Positions 56,087 to 64,000 of a DNA stretch of 64,000 nucleotides are shown piece after piece. The notes beneath the pieces were generated by a model. It was not told the origin of the DNA. It made no database searches and saw nothing but the letters and a program-made list of their open reading frames with translations. The DNA lies in NCBI GenBank assembly GCA_934320845.1, contig CAKRFU010000002.1, forward strand, positions 186,001-250,000, read 5' to 3'. The stretch is from an uncultured Lachnospiraceae bacterium (lineage in GTDB: Bacteria > Bacillota > Clostridia > Lachnospirales > Lachnospiraceae). A program made the position numbers and the translations under genes. Each line of letters opens with the position of its first letter. Position 1 is the first letter of the stretch.

Positions 56087-57048
56087 TGCAGGGAGAATAT
56101 AGCGTATCTCTTAAAGATATGATAGAGGCGCTCAAATTGGAAAATTGTACACCTGATGTTGATATTGACGATATTAAGATTACACAGAATGAGGTAAACA
56201 GACCGGCATTACAGCTTGCCGGATACTTTGATTATTTTGATTCAAGCCGTATTCAGATTATAGGTCATGTAGAACACACTTATATGCAGCAGAAGGGCAT
56301 GGAACACAGTGCAGCCATGATGGAAAGGATTATGGCGGGAAGTGAGGACAAGGGACAGCCACCATGTATCGTATATTGCAGGGAGATATGGATAGAGGAT
56401 GAGATTGTTGCACTTGCCAACAAGTATCATGTACCTCTTTTAAGAAGCCGCAAGGCAACATCACCGTTTATGGCAGAACTCATAAGATGGCTTGGTGCAG
56501 AGCTTGCACCGAGATGTTCGGTTCATGGTGTTCTGGTTGATATATATGGTGAGGGTGTTCTAATTATGGGTGAGAGTGGAATCGGTAAATCCGAAGTAGC
56601 GCTTGAACTTATCCATAGAGGGCATCGTCTTGTATCGGATGATGTTGTTGAGATAAAAAGAGTAAGTGACAATTCACTTATTGGAAGTTCACCTGATATT
56701 ACAAGACATTTTATTGAACTTAGAGGAATAGGTATTATTGATGCAAAGGCACTTTTCGGTGTTGAGAGTGTTAAGGACTGGCAGGAGATTGACTTAGTAA
56801 TAAAACTTGAAGAGTTTAATAAAGAGCAGGAATACGACAGACTTGGACTTGAAGAACAGTATATAGAATTTCTTGACAGTAAAGTTGTATGTCATTCAAT
56901 ACCAATCAGACCTGGCAGGAATGTTGCAATCATATGTGAATCGGCTGCAGTTAACCATCGTCAGAAAAAGATGGGATACAATGCGGCTGTAGAACTTTAC
57001 AACAGAGTAACTAACAATCTTGCAGAAAAACGTAAGGAAAAAGAGTGA
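56083..57048 (+). CDS. hprK: HPr kinase/phosphorylase
   Basis: The 321-residue enzyme has the N-terminal MurF-like regulatory domain and the kinase domain with P-loop [18 protein letters not shown] (near residue 162), SDDVVEIKR, and the family signature [15 protein letters not shown]. It phosphorylates Ser46 of HPr to drive carbon catabolite repression. ATG 56083 overlaps the uvrC stop (ATGA) and follows AGGAGG. The uvrC-hprK pair is common in Clostridia. Confidence 0.95.
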   Translation: MMQGEYSVSLKDMIEALKLENCTPDVDIDDIKITQNEVNRPALQLAGYFDYFDSSRIQIIGHVEHTYMQQKGMEHSAAMMERIMAGSEDKGQPPCIVYCREIWIEDEIVALANKYHVPLLRSRKATSPFMAELIRWLGAELAPRCSVHGVLVDIYGEGVLIMGESGIGKSEVALELIHRGHRLVSDDVVEIKRVSDNSLIGSSPDITRHFIELRGIGIIDAKALFGVESVKDWQEIDLVIKLEEFNKEQEYDRLGLEEQYIEFLDSKVVCHSIPIRPGRNVAIICESAAVNHRQKKMGYNAAVELYNRVTNNLAEKRKEKE

Positions 57049-57091
57049 TTTACAGGATTAAAAAGGTTAAATAAATTGGAGGGCACACAAT

Positions 57092-58207
57092 ATGTTATTT
57101 GTAAAAACGGAAGATTTGAAAGCAGGAATGCGATTGGCGAAGCCGATTTATAATAAAAACGGTGTAATGCTGTATGACAGAAATTCTAAGATAACAAGTC
57201 AGGGAATAATAAGTGTAAATAACTTTGGGTTAATCGGTATTTATATACTTGAACCAGCTGAACCTGTTCCGCCGATGTCCGAGGATGATATTGAATTTGA
57301 AAGATTTCAGGCAATGTCAGTTTTTACAATAAGAGAGATACTTGATGCATATTCAAAAAATCAGAAAGAAAAGGAAATGTATCAGTTTATAAATCAGCTT
57401 TTAAAAAGATATGGTTCGCTTCATCACAAAATAAACTTTATACAGAATCTTAGAAGTAATGAAGATTATATTTATAAACATTCTCTCAATACAGCTATAT
57501 TATGTGCACTTATATCAAGCAGATTGGGGCTTGAATTTAAATCACAGCTTGACATTGTTGCTGCTGCACTTTTGCATGATGTAGGTGGTCTTATGGTACC
57601 GGGAAACATCAGAAGAAAGCGTAAAGCAGATATTACAGAAGACGATGAGAAAAAAATTACTCAGTGTTATCAGAATTCATATATGGCATTTAAGGATAAC
57701 ATGGAACTTTCGCCTGACATAAAAAGAATACTTTCAGCTTCAATAGCAATTCTTCATCCTGACATACCGGCGGCATCGGCAAAAATGCCTCAGGTTATTG
57801 GTGCTGAGATACTTAAAGTTGCATATAGTTTCGATAATATGACAGCAATGAAGTTTGGCGAGGAGCCTTTATCAGAAATAGCGGCAGTGAGATACCTCTT
57901 GGAGCATATTGATGAGTTTGACAAAAAAGTAGTCGATGCTCTTTTGAACAGTATAAATATATTAAGCCCCGGAGTATGTGTAGAGTTTACAAACGGAGAT
58001 AAGGGTCTTGTGGTAACAGCCAATGAAAGTAATGTACTTGAGCCGTTTGTATTATCGTTTAAGGATAATAAACTTTATAACCTCGGGGACAGTGCAGTTG
58101 CCCGCAGCATGCAGATAAAAGACATTATGAAAACAATGGATAACCGTCATGTGGTCGACGGTGATTTACTTAAGCAGTACACAGGCAAAACAATACATAT
58201 GGGTTAA
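57092..58207 (+). CDS. HD-domain signalling protein (degenerate HD-GYP type)
   Basis: The 371-residue protein has an N-terminal domain like that preceding many HD-GYP proteins (KTEDLKAGMRLAKPIYNKNG, residues 5-24) and an HD domain (about 115-300) with His130 (IYKHSLNTA) and the pair His162-Asp163 (LLHDVGGLMVP). The HHExxxGxGYP motif of c-di-GMP phosphodiesterases is missing (the region reads ILHPDIPAASAKMPQ). A final beta-rich part (305-371) follows. It could be a metal-dependent phosphohydrolase of altered specificity or a signalling pseudo-enzyme. ATG 57092 follows TTGGAGGG. It stands between hprK and pth. Confidence 0.78.
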   Translation: MLFVKTEDLKAGMRLAKPIYNKNGVMLYDRNSKITSQGIISVNNFGLIGIYILEPAEPVPPMSEDDIEFERFQAMSVFTIREILDAYSKNQKEKEMYQFINQLLKRYGSLHHKINFIQNLRSNEDYIYKHSLNTAILCALISSRLGLEFKSQLDIVAAALLHDVGGLMVPGNIRRKRKADITEDDEKKITQCYQNSYMAFKDNMELSPDIKRILSASIAILHPDIPAASAKMPQVIGAEILKVAYSFDNMTAMKFGEEPLSEIAAVRYLLEHIDEFDKKVVDALLNSINILSPGVCVEFTNGDKGLVVTANESNVLEPFVLSFKDNKLYNLGDSAVARSMQIKDIMKTMDNRHVVDGDLLKQYTGKTIHMG

Positions 58208-58236
58208 AATAAAAGTTGACAGAAAAGAGGAATAAT

Positions 58237-58797
58237 ATGTACATTATAGCAGGTCTTGGAAATCCTGAGAGAAAGTACGATGGAACAAGGCATAATATTG
58301 GATTTTCAGCCATAACGGTTTTGGCAGATAAGTACGATATTTCACTTGATATAAAAAAACATAAAGCAGTTTGCGGCAAAGGTTATATAGAAGGTCAGAA
58401 AGTTATTCTTGCCATGCCTCAGACATATATGAATTTGAGTGGGGAAAGTATAAGAGAACTCGTTGATTATTACAAGATAGACCCTGAAAAAGAGCTTATA
58501 ATCATATATGATGATATTAACCTTGCACCCGGCAGGCTTCGTATAAGAGAAAAAGGAAGTGCTGGAGGGCACAACGGCATAAAAAATATCATCAGCCATC
58601 TTGGAACACAGGTATTTCCGAGAGTAAGAGTAGGTGTAGGCGAAAAACCAAAAGGATGGGATCTTGCGGATTATGTTCTTGGAAGATTTTCAAAAGACGA
58701 AGAACCTGTTATAAGAGAAGCACTTGACAATGTCACGCAGGCTTGTGATATTATTGTAAATGATGATATACGAACGGCGATGAATAAGTTTAATTAA
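58237..58797 (+). CDS. pth: Peptidyl-tRNA hydrolase
   Basis: The 186-residue enzyme has GLGNPERKYDGTRHNIGF with the catalytic His near residue 20, PQTYMNLSGES with the conserved Asn, YDDINLAPGRLRIREKGSAG and GGHNGIKNI. It recycles peptidyl-tRNA released from ribosomes. ATG 58237 follows AGAGGAAT; a start at 58216 lacks a ribosome site. pth-mfd-prsA in this order is typical of Firmicutes. Confidence 0.96.
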   Translation: MYIIAGLGNPERKYDGTRHNIGFSAITVLADKYDISLDIKKHKAVCGKGYIEGQKVILAMPQTYMNLSGESIRELVDYYKIDPEKELIIIYDDINLAPGRLRIREKGSAGGHNGIKNIISHLGTQVFPRVRVGVGEKPKGWDLADYVLGRFSKDEEPVIREALDNVTQACDIIVNDDIRTAMNKFN

Positions 58798-58801
58798 ATA
58801 T

Positions 58802-58831
58802 ACTCACAGACATTTTTGTCTGTGAGTTTTG
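58802..58831 (+). terminator. Terminator of pth
   Basis: ACTCACAGAC (58802-58811) and GTCTGTGAGT (58818-58827) form a perfect 10-bp stem followed by TTTTG. Confidence 0.85.
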
Positions 58832-58894
58832 TTGTCATAAATCGTAAAATGTTTTAGAAAAAAGCAATGAGTAACGAGGAAGGGGGTTAAGATA

Positions 58895-61800
58895 ATGAGT
58901 GAACTAATGAGAGCATTTATGGCTCCGTTAGAAGAAATAAATGCATATAAAGAGGCTGTGGAGGACATAAAAAAACAAAAATTTCCACTGCACATTTCAG
59001 GGTGTATAGATACGCAGAAATGCCATATGATATATGGATTGTCACAGTCTGAAAACTGGAGAGTGATAATTGCGGAGAACGAGATAAGGGCGAGGGAAAT
59101 CTATGATGACTACAGATTGTTTGATAAGAGTGTGATGTATTATCCACCAAAAGATATTATTTTTTTTGGAGCAGATATTCAGGGAAATGCGATAAGTACA
59201 GAAAGACTAAAAGTTGTCGATGCATTGTTAAAAAACGAAAATGGAACGGTTATAACGACAATAGATGCAGGTCTTGACTGCATAATGGACAGCCAGACAT
59301 CCAAAAATGTACGATTTGTTATTAGCGAGGCTGATGTTGTTAATCTGGAAGAACTTGAAAAGAAACTTGTTGATATGGGATATGAGAGACAGACACAGGT
59401 TGAAAATCCGGGGGATTTTTCGGTGCGTGGCGGCATAACGGATATTTTTCCTATTACAATGGATTGTCCCGTCCGTATAGAATTCTTTGATGATGAGGTG
59501 GATACGATAAGGGCGTTTGATGTTCAAAGCCAGCGTTCTATTGAGAGAATGGAGAGGGTTGAGATAACACCTGCATCTGAGATGACATTGTCAGAGGAGC
59601 AGTTAAAGAGTGCACTTTCCAAAATAGAAAAAGAGTATAAAAAAATGCTCGAAACTTTCAGAAAAAATAAAAATCACGATGCAATAAACAGGCTTACAGA
59701 TACAGTGGAACAGATAAAATTAAATTTTGATATGTATCATGGGCGTATGGGGCTTGAAGGCTTTACAAAATATTTTGACATATCGACAAGCAGCTTTTTT
59801 GATATTTTTGATAATGAAGAGACAATATTTTTTGTAGATGAGCCTGTACGCTGTATAGAAAAAATTGAAGCTGTTGAAAATGAATTCAGGGAGAGTATGC
59901 AGGGCAGACTTGAGAAGGGATATATTCTTCCGGGACAGCTTGATGTTATTTATTCGTCGGCATATGTAATGGCAAGACTTGAAAATAAGCGGACAATTTA
60001 TCTGTCACTACTTGATATGCTGCCAAAAGGGATAAAGGTCAAAGACGAACTAAATATATCAGTGCAGTCACTTACATCATATAACCAGCATTTTGAGCTT
60101 CTTGTAGAAGATATAAAGAAATGGCGTGAAGGAAAGTATCGTGTACTTATTTTGTCAGGCTCAAAGATACGAGCCGAGAGACTTGCAAAAGATTTAAATG
60201 AGTATGAGATACCTGCATTTTATCGTGAAAAGCTTCAGGATGAGATAAAACCCGGTGAAATAATGACAAGCTATGGCTGGCTCCGCAGGGGATTTGAGTA
60301 TAAGGCACAGAAGTTTGTAGTTGTAACTGAAGGCGATATATTCGGTGCAAAGCAGAAACGCAGGAAAAAGAAACAGAAAAAATTTGACGGCAAGGCAATA
60401 CAGAGTTTTAACGAGTTGAATGTAGGCGATTATGTAGTACATGAGGAGCATGGTCTTGGAATCTACAAGGGTATAGAAAAAATAAGAGTTGACAATGTCA
60501 CTAAAGATTTTATCAAGATAGAATACGGTGACGGAGGAAATCTGTATGTACCTGTATCGGGGCTTGATGTATTGCAAAAGTATGCCGCACAGGATGTTGC
60601 TAAGAAGCCGAAGTTAAATAAACTTAATTCTGCAGAGTGGAAGAAAACAAAGAGCAGGGTAAAACATGCAGTAAATGAAGTTGCAAAGGAACTTGTGCTG
60701 TTATATGCCAAAAGACAGCAGACGCAGGGTTATCGTTTTGGAAAAGATACAGTGTGGCAGACAGAATTTGAAGATATGTTTCCGTTTGATGAAACGACAG
60801 ATCAGCTTGATGCGATAGATGCAACAAAGAAAGACATGGAGAGCGAAAAAATTATGGATCGCCTTATTTGCGGGGATGTTGGATACGGAAAAACGGAGGT
60901 TGCCATAAGAGCCGCATTCAAAGCAGCAAATGACGGGAAACAGGTTGCTTTTCTTGTGCCGACTACAATACTTGCGCAGCAGCATTACAATACATTTAAA
61001 GAGAGACTTGGAGATTATCCGGTAAGAGTTGAGATGCTCTCAAGATTCAGGACACCCGCCCAGCAGAAAAAGGCACTTGAAGGATTAAAAAAGGGTCAGG
61101 TTGATATAATCATAGGTACACACAGACTCTTGTCGAAGGATGTTGTTTTTAAAGATTTGGGACTTTTGATAGTTGATGAGGAACAGCGTTTTGGCGTTGC
61201 ACATAAGGAAAAAATAAAGCAGATAAAAGACAATGTGGATGTGCTTACGCTAAGTGCAACACCTATTCCGAGAACACTTCATATGAGTCTTGCAGGAATA
61301 AGGGACATGAGTGTATTGGAGGAACCTCCTGTTGACAGACTTCCTATTCAGACTTTTGTCATGGAACATAATTCAGAGATTATAAGGGAGGCAATAAACA
61401 GGGAACTTGCGAGAAATGGACAAATATTTTATGTGTACAACAGGGTAAAAGGAATAGACGAGACGGCTATGGAAATTCAAAAACTTGTACCAGATGCCAA
61501 TGTTGCATATGCACACGGACAGATGAGTGAGAGACAGCTTGAGAAAATCATGATGGCATTTATCAATGGGGAGATTGATGTTCTTGTCGCAACGACAATC
61601 ATAGAGACAGGTCTTGACATATCAAATGTAAATACCATTATCATTGACAATGCCGATCAGATGGGACTTTCACAGCTTTACCAGTTAAGGGGAAGAGTTG
61701 GAAGGTCAAACAGAAATTCATATGCATTTCTGATGTATAAGCGGGATAAGGTATTGAAAGAAATTGCCGAGAAGAGACTGGCTGCAATAAAAGAGTTTAC

Positions 61801-62506
61801 TGAGCTTGGTTCAGGAATAAAAGTAGCAATGCGTGACCTTGAAATAAGAGGTGCGGGAAATCTTTTAGGTGAAGCGCAGTCAGGGCATATGGAGGCAGTC
61901 GGATATGACCTTTATTGTAAAATGTTGAATGATGCCGTAAGATATTTAAAAGGAGAGACAGATGTTTCAGAGGAATTTGAAACAGAGATAGATATAAATG
62001 TAAATGCATATATTCCTAACACTTATATAAAAAGTGAGTATCAGAAGCTTGACATGTACAAGAGGATAGCTGCGATTGAAAATATCGAAGAATACGGTGA
62101 AATGCAGGAAGAACTTATTGACAGATTTGGTGACATGCCGACAGCAGCAGAGAATCTTTTGCGTGTTGCACTGCTCAAGGCTGACGCACATAAATCATAT
62201 ATAAATCGTATAATTCAAAAAGAAGATGGCATACGATATTATCTGTATGAAGGAAAGAAACCTGATGCAGAAAAGTTAAAGAAGATGATTGATGAATATC
62301 AGGGAAAGTTAAAGTATGTCGGACATAAAGAACCGTATCTTCTTTATGTCATGAAAAAGGATAAAAAAGCTGCACCATTGGGCAGTTTTTACAGAATGCC
62401 GTCGAAAAACATAATAAAAAATGAAAAAAAGTTGACAGCAGATGAAATTTTTAATATTGTTGAATGTGTTATTAAAAGCATTGGAGGAATATATGATAAA
62501 AAATAA
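58895..62506 (+). CDS. mfd: Transcription-repair coupling factor
   Basis: The 1203-residue protein has an N-terminal UvrB-like part (to about 350, including [18 protein letters not shown]), the RNA polymerase-interacting domain near 500 ([20 protein letters not shown]), the helicase motor with [11 protein letters not shown] near 658 and DEEQRFGV near 761, helicase motif VI region [15 protein letters not shown], and the TRCF C-terminal domain. It removes stalled RNA polymerase at lesions and recruits UvrA. ATG 58895 follows GAAGGGGG. It overlaps the next gene by 14 bp. Confidence 0.97.
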   Translation: MSELMRAFMAPLEEINAYKEAVEDIKKQKFPLHISGCIDTQKCHMIYGLSQSENWRVIIAENEIRAREIYDDYRLFDKSVMYYPPKDIIFFGADIQGNAISTERLKVVDALLKNENGTVITTIDAGLDCIMDSQTSKNVRFVISEADVVNLEELEKKLVDMGYERQTQVENPGDFSVRGGITDIFPITMDCPVRIEFFDDEVDTIRAFDVQSQRSIERMERVEITPASEMTLSEEQLKSALSKIEKEYKKMLETFRKNKNHDAINRLTDTVEQIKLNFDMYHGRMGLEGFTKYFDISTSSFFDIFDNEETIFFVDEPVRCIEKIEAVENEFRESMQGRLEKGYILPGQLDVIYSSAYVMARLENKRTIYLSLLDMLPKGIKVKDELNISVQSLTSYNQHFELLVEDIKKWREGKYRVLILSGSKIRAERLAKDLNEYEIPAFYREKLQDEIKPGEIMTSYGWLRRGFEYKAQKFVVVTEGDIFGAKQKRRKKKQKKFDGKAIQSFNELNVGDYVVHEEHGLGIYKGIEKIRVDNVTKDFIKIEYGDGGNLYVPVSGLDVLQKYAAQDVAKKPKLNKLNSAEWKKTKSRVKHAVNEVAKELVLLYAKRQQTQGYRFGKDTVWQTEFEDMFPFDETTDQLDAIDATKKDMESEKIMDRLICGDVGYGKTEVAIRAAFKAANDGKQVAFLVPTTILAQQHYNTFKERLGDYPVRVEMLSRFRTPAQQKKALEGLKKGQVDIIIGTHRLLSKDVVFKDLGLLIVDEEQRFGVAHKEKIKQIKDNVDVLTLSATPIPRTLHMSLAGIRDMSVLEEPPVDRLPIQTFVMEHNSEIIREAINRELARNGQIFYVYNRVKGIDETAMEIQKLVPDANVAYAHGQMSERQLEKIMMAFINGEIDVLVATTIIETGLDISNVNTIIIDNADQMGLSQLYQLRGRVGRSNRNSYAFLMYKRDKVLKEIAEKRLAAIKEFTELGSGIKVAMRDLEIRGAGNLLGEAQSGHMEAVGYDLYCKMLNDAVRYLKGETDVSEEFETEIDINVNAYIPNTYIKSEYQKLDMYKRIAAIENIEEYGEMQEELIDRFGDMPTAAENLLRVALLKADAHKSYINRIIQKEDGIRYYLYEGKKPDAEKLKKMIDEYQGKLKYVGHKEPYLLYVMKKDKKAAPLGSFYRMPSKNIIKNEKKLTADEIFNIVECVIKSIGGIYDKK

Positions 62507-63527
62507 ATTTACTAAATGTGCACTGAGCTTTATGCTTGCAGCATCTGTTTTGTTGTCAGGATGTGGAAAAAGTGCTGAGACACCAGTCAATAATAAGACC
62601 GTAAAAAGTGTGCGTCTTGAAACAGGGGATATCACGCAGAATTCTGTCGTTATGAAGATTGGAAATACAGGCGTAAAATATGAGGAAGTATTGAATTATG
62701 CATACCTTCTGAAAAATCAATATGAAGGAAGCTTTGGAAAAGCATTATGGAGTTATAAGGTAGATGATGATACAAATATAGGGGACAAGGCAAAAAAAGA
62801 AATAGTAAGCATGATTACCCAGCTTAAAATTATTGGTGAAAATGCTGCAAAACAGGGTATTGTGCTTGACGGTGACGAGAAAGACCAGGCATTGCAGGAT
62901 GCACAAAAACTTGTGAATAAGGCAGATAAAAAAGATAAGAAAAAGTATGCGCTTACTGTTCAGAATGTGCAGGGGATGTTTGAGGACAATATTCTTGCCA
63001 ATAAAATGTTCTATGTTGCCACAGATGCGGCAGATACAAATGTCACAGATGATGAGGCAAAACAGATAAAAATCCAGTATTTGAAGCTTATAACAAAGGG
63101 AACAGACAAAAACGGCAGAAAAATAAATATGGGAGTATCAGATAAGGCAAAAACATTTAAGCGTATTAAAGAGATGCTCAAGGAAGCTAAAAAATCAGAA
63201 AGCTTTTTGGATTATGCAGAAGCAAATACTGACAGCAGCACAAGTGAGGCAACAATAGGAAAAGACACAAAATTATTGGATAAAGAAGCAATAGATGCTG
63301 CATTTTCTTTGAAAAAGGGAAAAATGAGTAATATAATAGGGGGAAAGACAGGATATTATATTATCTATTGTGTAAATGACAATGACGAAGATGCGACATA
63401 TGCACGCAAAGAGGAAATTATAAACGAGAGACAGACAAAAATGTTTAAAGAAAAATATGCAGAATGGCTTTCAGAGTCAAAAGTAGATATAAGTAATAAG
63501 TTTTGGGATGTCTTTACAATTAGTTAG
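62493..63527 (+). CDS. Lipoprotein with PrsA/SurA-like peptidyl-prolyl isomerase domain
   Basis: The 344-residue protein has a lipoprotein signal with lipobox LLSGC (Cys24), a SurA-N-like helical region (about 45-165), and a parvulin-like domain (about 190-305) with LKLITKG, ESFLDYAEANTDSSTSEATIG, ALKKG-like FSLKKGKMSNIIGGKTGYYII. PrsA proteins help secreted proteins fold outside the membrane. ATG 62493 after GGAGGAAT is chosen; it overlaps mfd. The longer frame from 62442 would add 17 residues before the signal. Isomerase activity cannot be judged by eye. Confidence 0.85.
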   Translation: MIKNKFTKCALSFMLAASVLLSGCGKSAETPVNNKTVKSVRLETGDITQNSVVMKIGNTGVKYEEVLNYAYLLKNQYEGSFGKALWSYKVDDDTNIGDKAKKEIVSMITQLKIIGENAAKQGIVLDGDEKDQALQDAQKLVNKADKKDKKKYALTVQNVQGMFEDNILANKMFYVATDAADTNVTDDEAKQIKIQYLKLITKGTDKNGRKINMGVSDKAKTFKRIKEMLKEAKKSESFLDYAEANTDSSTSEATIGKDTKLLDKEAIDAAFSLKKGKMSNIIGGKTGYYIIYCVNDNDEDATYARKEEIINERQTKMFKEKYAEWLSESKVDISNKFWDVFTIS

Positions 63528-63552
63528 CTGAAAAAATTGTAACAGTTTATCA

Positions 63553-63581
63553 TTTACATAAACAGTGCAATTTGTTATAAT
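63553..63581 (+). promoter_or_regulatory. Promoter of the cheX-like gene
   Basis: TTTACA (63553-63558) and TATAAT (63576-63581) are 17 bp apart, 35 bp before the GTG start. Confidence 0.6.
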
Positions 63582-63616
63582 TATATAATGAGACCGAAGA
63601 AAAGGTAGGTGATTAA

Positions 63617-64000
63617 GTGAAGGCGGAACATATAAATCCATTTATCATTTCAGTCAGTAAGATTATGAAAGACATTTGCATGCTTGATTTAAAAATTGGC
63701 AAACCTTTTATAAAAGATGATAAATATGAGGAAGATAGTTCTTTGATAAAACTCGGGATTATCGGTGCCCTGAAGGGTGAAGTTGTTCTGAATCTCCACT
63801 ATGAAACAGCACTTGCGGTTATATCAAAGATGATGATGATGCCGGTTGCTGAGATTGATGCTATAGGGCAGAGTGCCATATCAGAGCTTGGAAATATGAT
63901 TGCAGGCAATGCAGCTACGGTATTTGCCAATAACAGTATTATTATAGACATTACTACACCTGATTATTGTACAGGCAGAGAATATCAGGCAAGCAGCAAG
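63617..64000 (+). CDS. cheX: CheX-family chemotaxis phosphatase, 3' end cut by window edge
   Basis: From GTG 63617, after AAAGGTAGGTG, 128 codons are visible. The start (AEHINPFIISVSKIMKDI) and the motif SAISELGNMIAGNAATVFA, with the ExxN pair that CheC/CheX/FliY proteins use to strip phosphate from CheY, identify the family; a single ExxN motif points to CheX. The C-terminal 20-30 residues are probably missing. It suggests that the cell has CheY-type signalling, although no flagellar or receptor genes are in the window. Confidence 0.85.
   Translation, partial: MKAEHINPFIISVSKIMKDICMLDLKIGKPFIKDDKYEEDSSLIKLGIIGALKGEVVLNLHYETALAVISKMMMMPVAEIDAIGQSAISELGNMIAGNAATVFANNSIIIDITTPDYCTGREYQASSK

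Noticed and set aside
1..64000. CRISPR arrays, tRNA or rRNA genes, prophage
   Set aside because: No regularly spaced repeats, no cloverleaf with GTTCGA-type T-arm, no rRNA core sequence and no phage structural genes were seen on reading the window.

Overview
The window looks like chromosomal DNA of a low-GC Gram-positive anaerobe of the class Clostridia, most probably a motile or chemosensory member of the Lachnospiraceae. This rests on AT-rich DNA with strong AGGAGG-type ribosome sites and TTGACA/TATAAT promoters, a sporulation gene block in Bacillus-like order (spoVT, hup, rqcP, yabP, yabQ, divIC, spoIIE, tilS, hpt, ftsH), a T-box leader on thrS, HprK, and many c-di-GMP and CheA-type signalling proteins. 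No rRNA, tRNA, CRISPR array, intact insertion sequence or prophage is seen. Species assignment is not possible from the window alone.

Layout. 0-2.8 kb: a truncated OmpR-type response regulator, a cytoplasmic GH43 enzyme, and a graveyard of fragments (a secreted GH5-like protein and a transposase). 2.8-5.5 kb: a helix-turn-helix protein of unknown function with a hairpin at the 5' end of its predicted mRNA, and a divergent EamA transporter. 5.5-12.9 kb: a catabolic cluster (N-carbamoylsarcosine amidase-like enzyme, HyuA, HyuB, and an NCS1 permease fused to a cytidylate-kinase-like domain), which would be expected to import a cyclic ureide such as N-methylhydantoin and break it down to an amino acid, NH3 and CO2. 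13-15.1 kb: thrS with its T-box. 15.1-23.6 kb: sporulation, ribosome rescue, cell division, tRNA modification, purine salvage and FtsH. 24-28.5 kb: SEC-C protein plus a three-protein phosphorelay in which several domains are visibly degenerate. 28.6-34.3 kb: Veg, an exonuclease, a secreted papain-like protease, an AI-2E family exporter, a VanZ-like protein.

34.5-40.3 kb: an overlapping c-di-GMP triad (active-looking GGDEF, dead GGDEF-EAL, dead-GGDEF/active-EAL). 40.3-46.8 kb: M16C protease, then era, a YqzL-like gene, recO and glyS. 46.9-51 kb: a polysaccharide deacetylase, a GHL10 glycosidase-like surface protein, and pyrG. 51.3-54.1 kb: a second FtsH carrying an entire Cof-type HAD phosphatase at its C-terminus. 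54.2-64 kb: uvrC, hprK, an HD-domain protein, pth, mfd, a PrsA-like lipoprotein, and a truncated cheX.

Most unusual items: the FtsH-HAD fusion, the NCS1 permease-cytidylate kinase-like fusion inside a hydantoin cluster, the 24.6-28.5 kb relay with a CheA-like kinase lacking its CheW-like domain, and the GGDEF/EAL triad containing an enzymatically dead member. Several start codons were moved to fit ribosome binding sites. All assignments come from reading motifs by eye; no database search was run.
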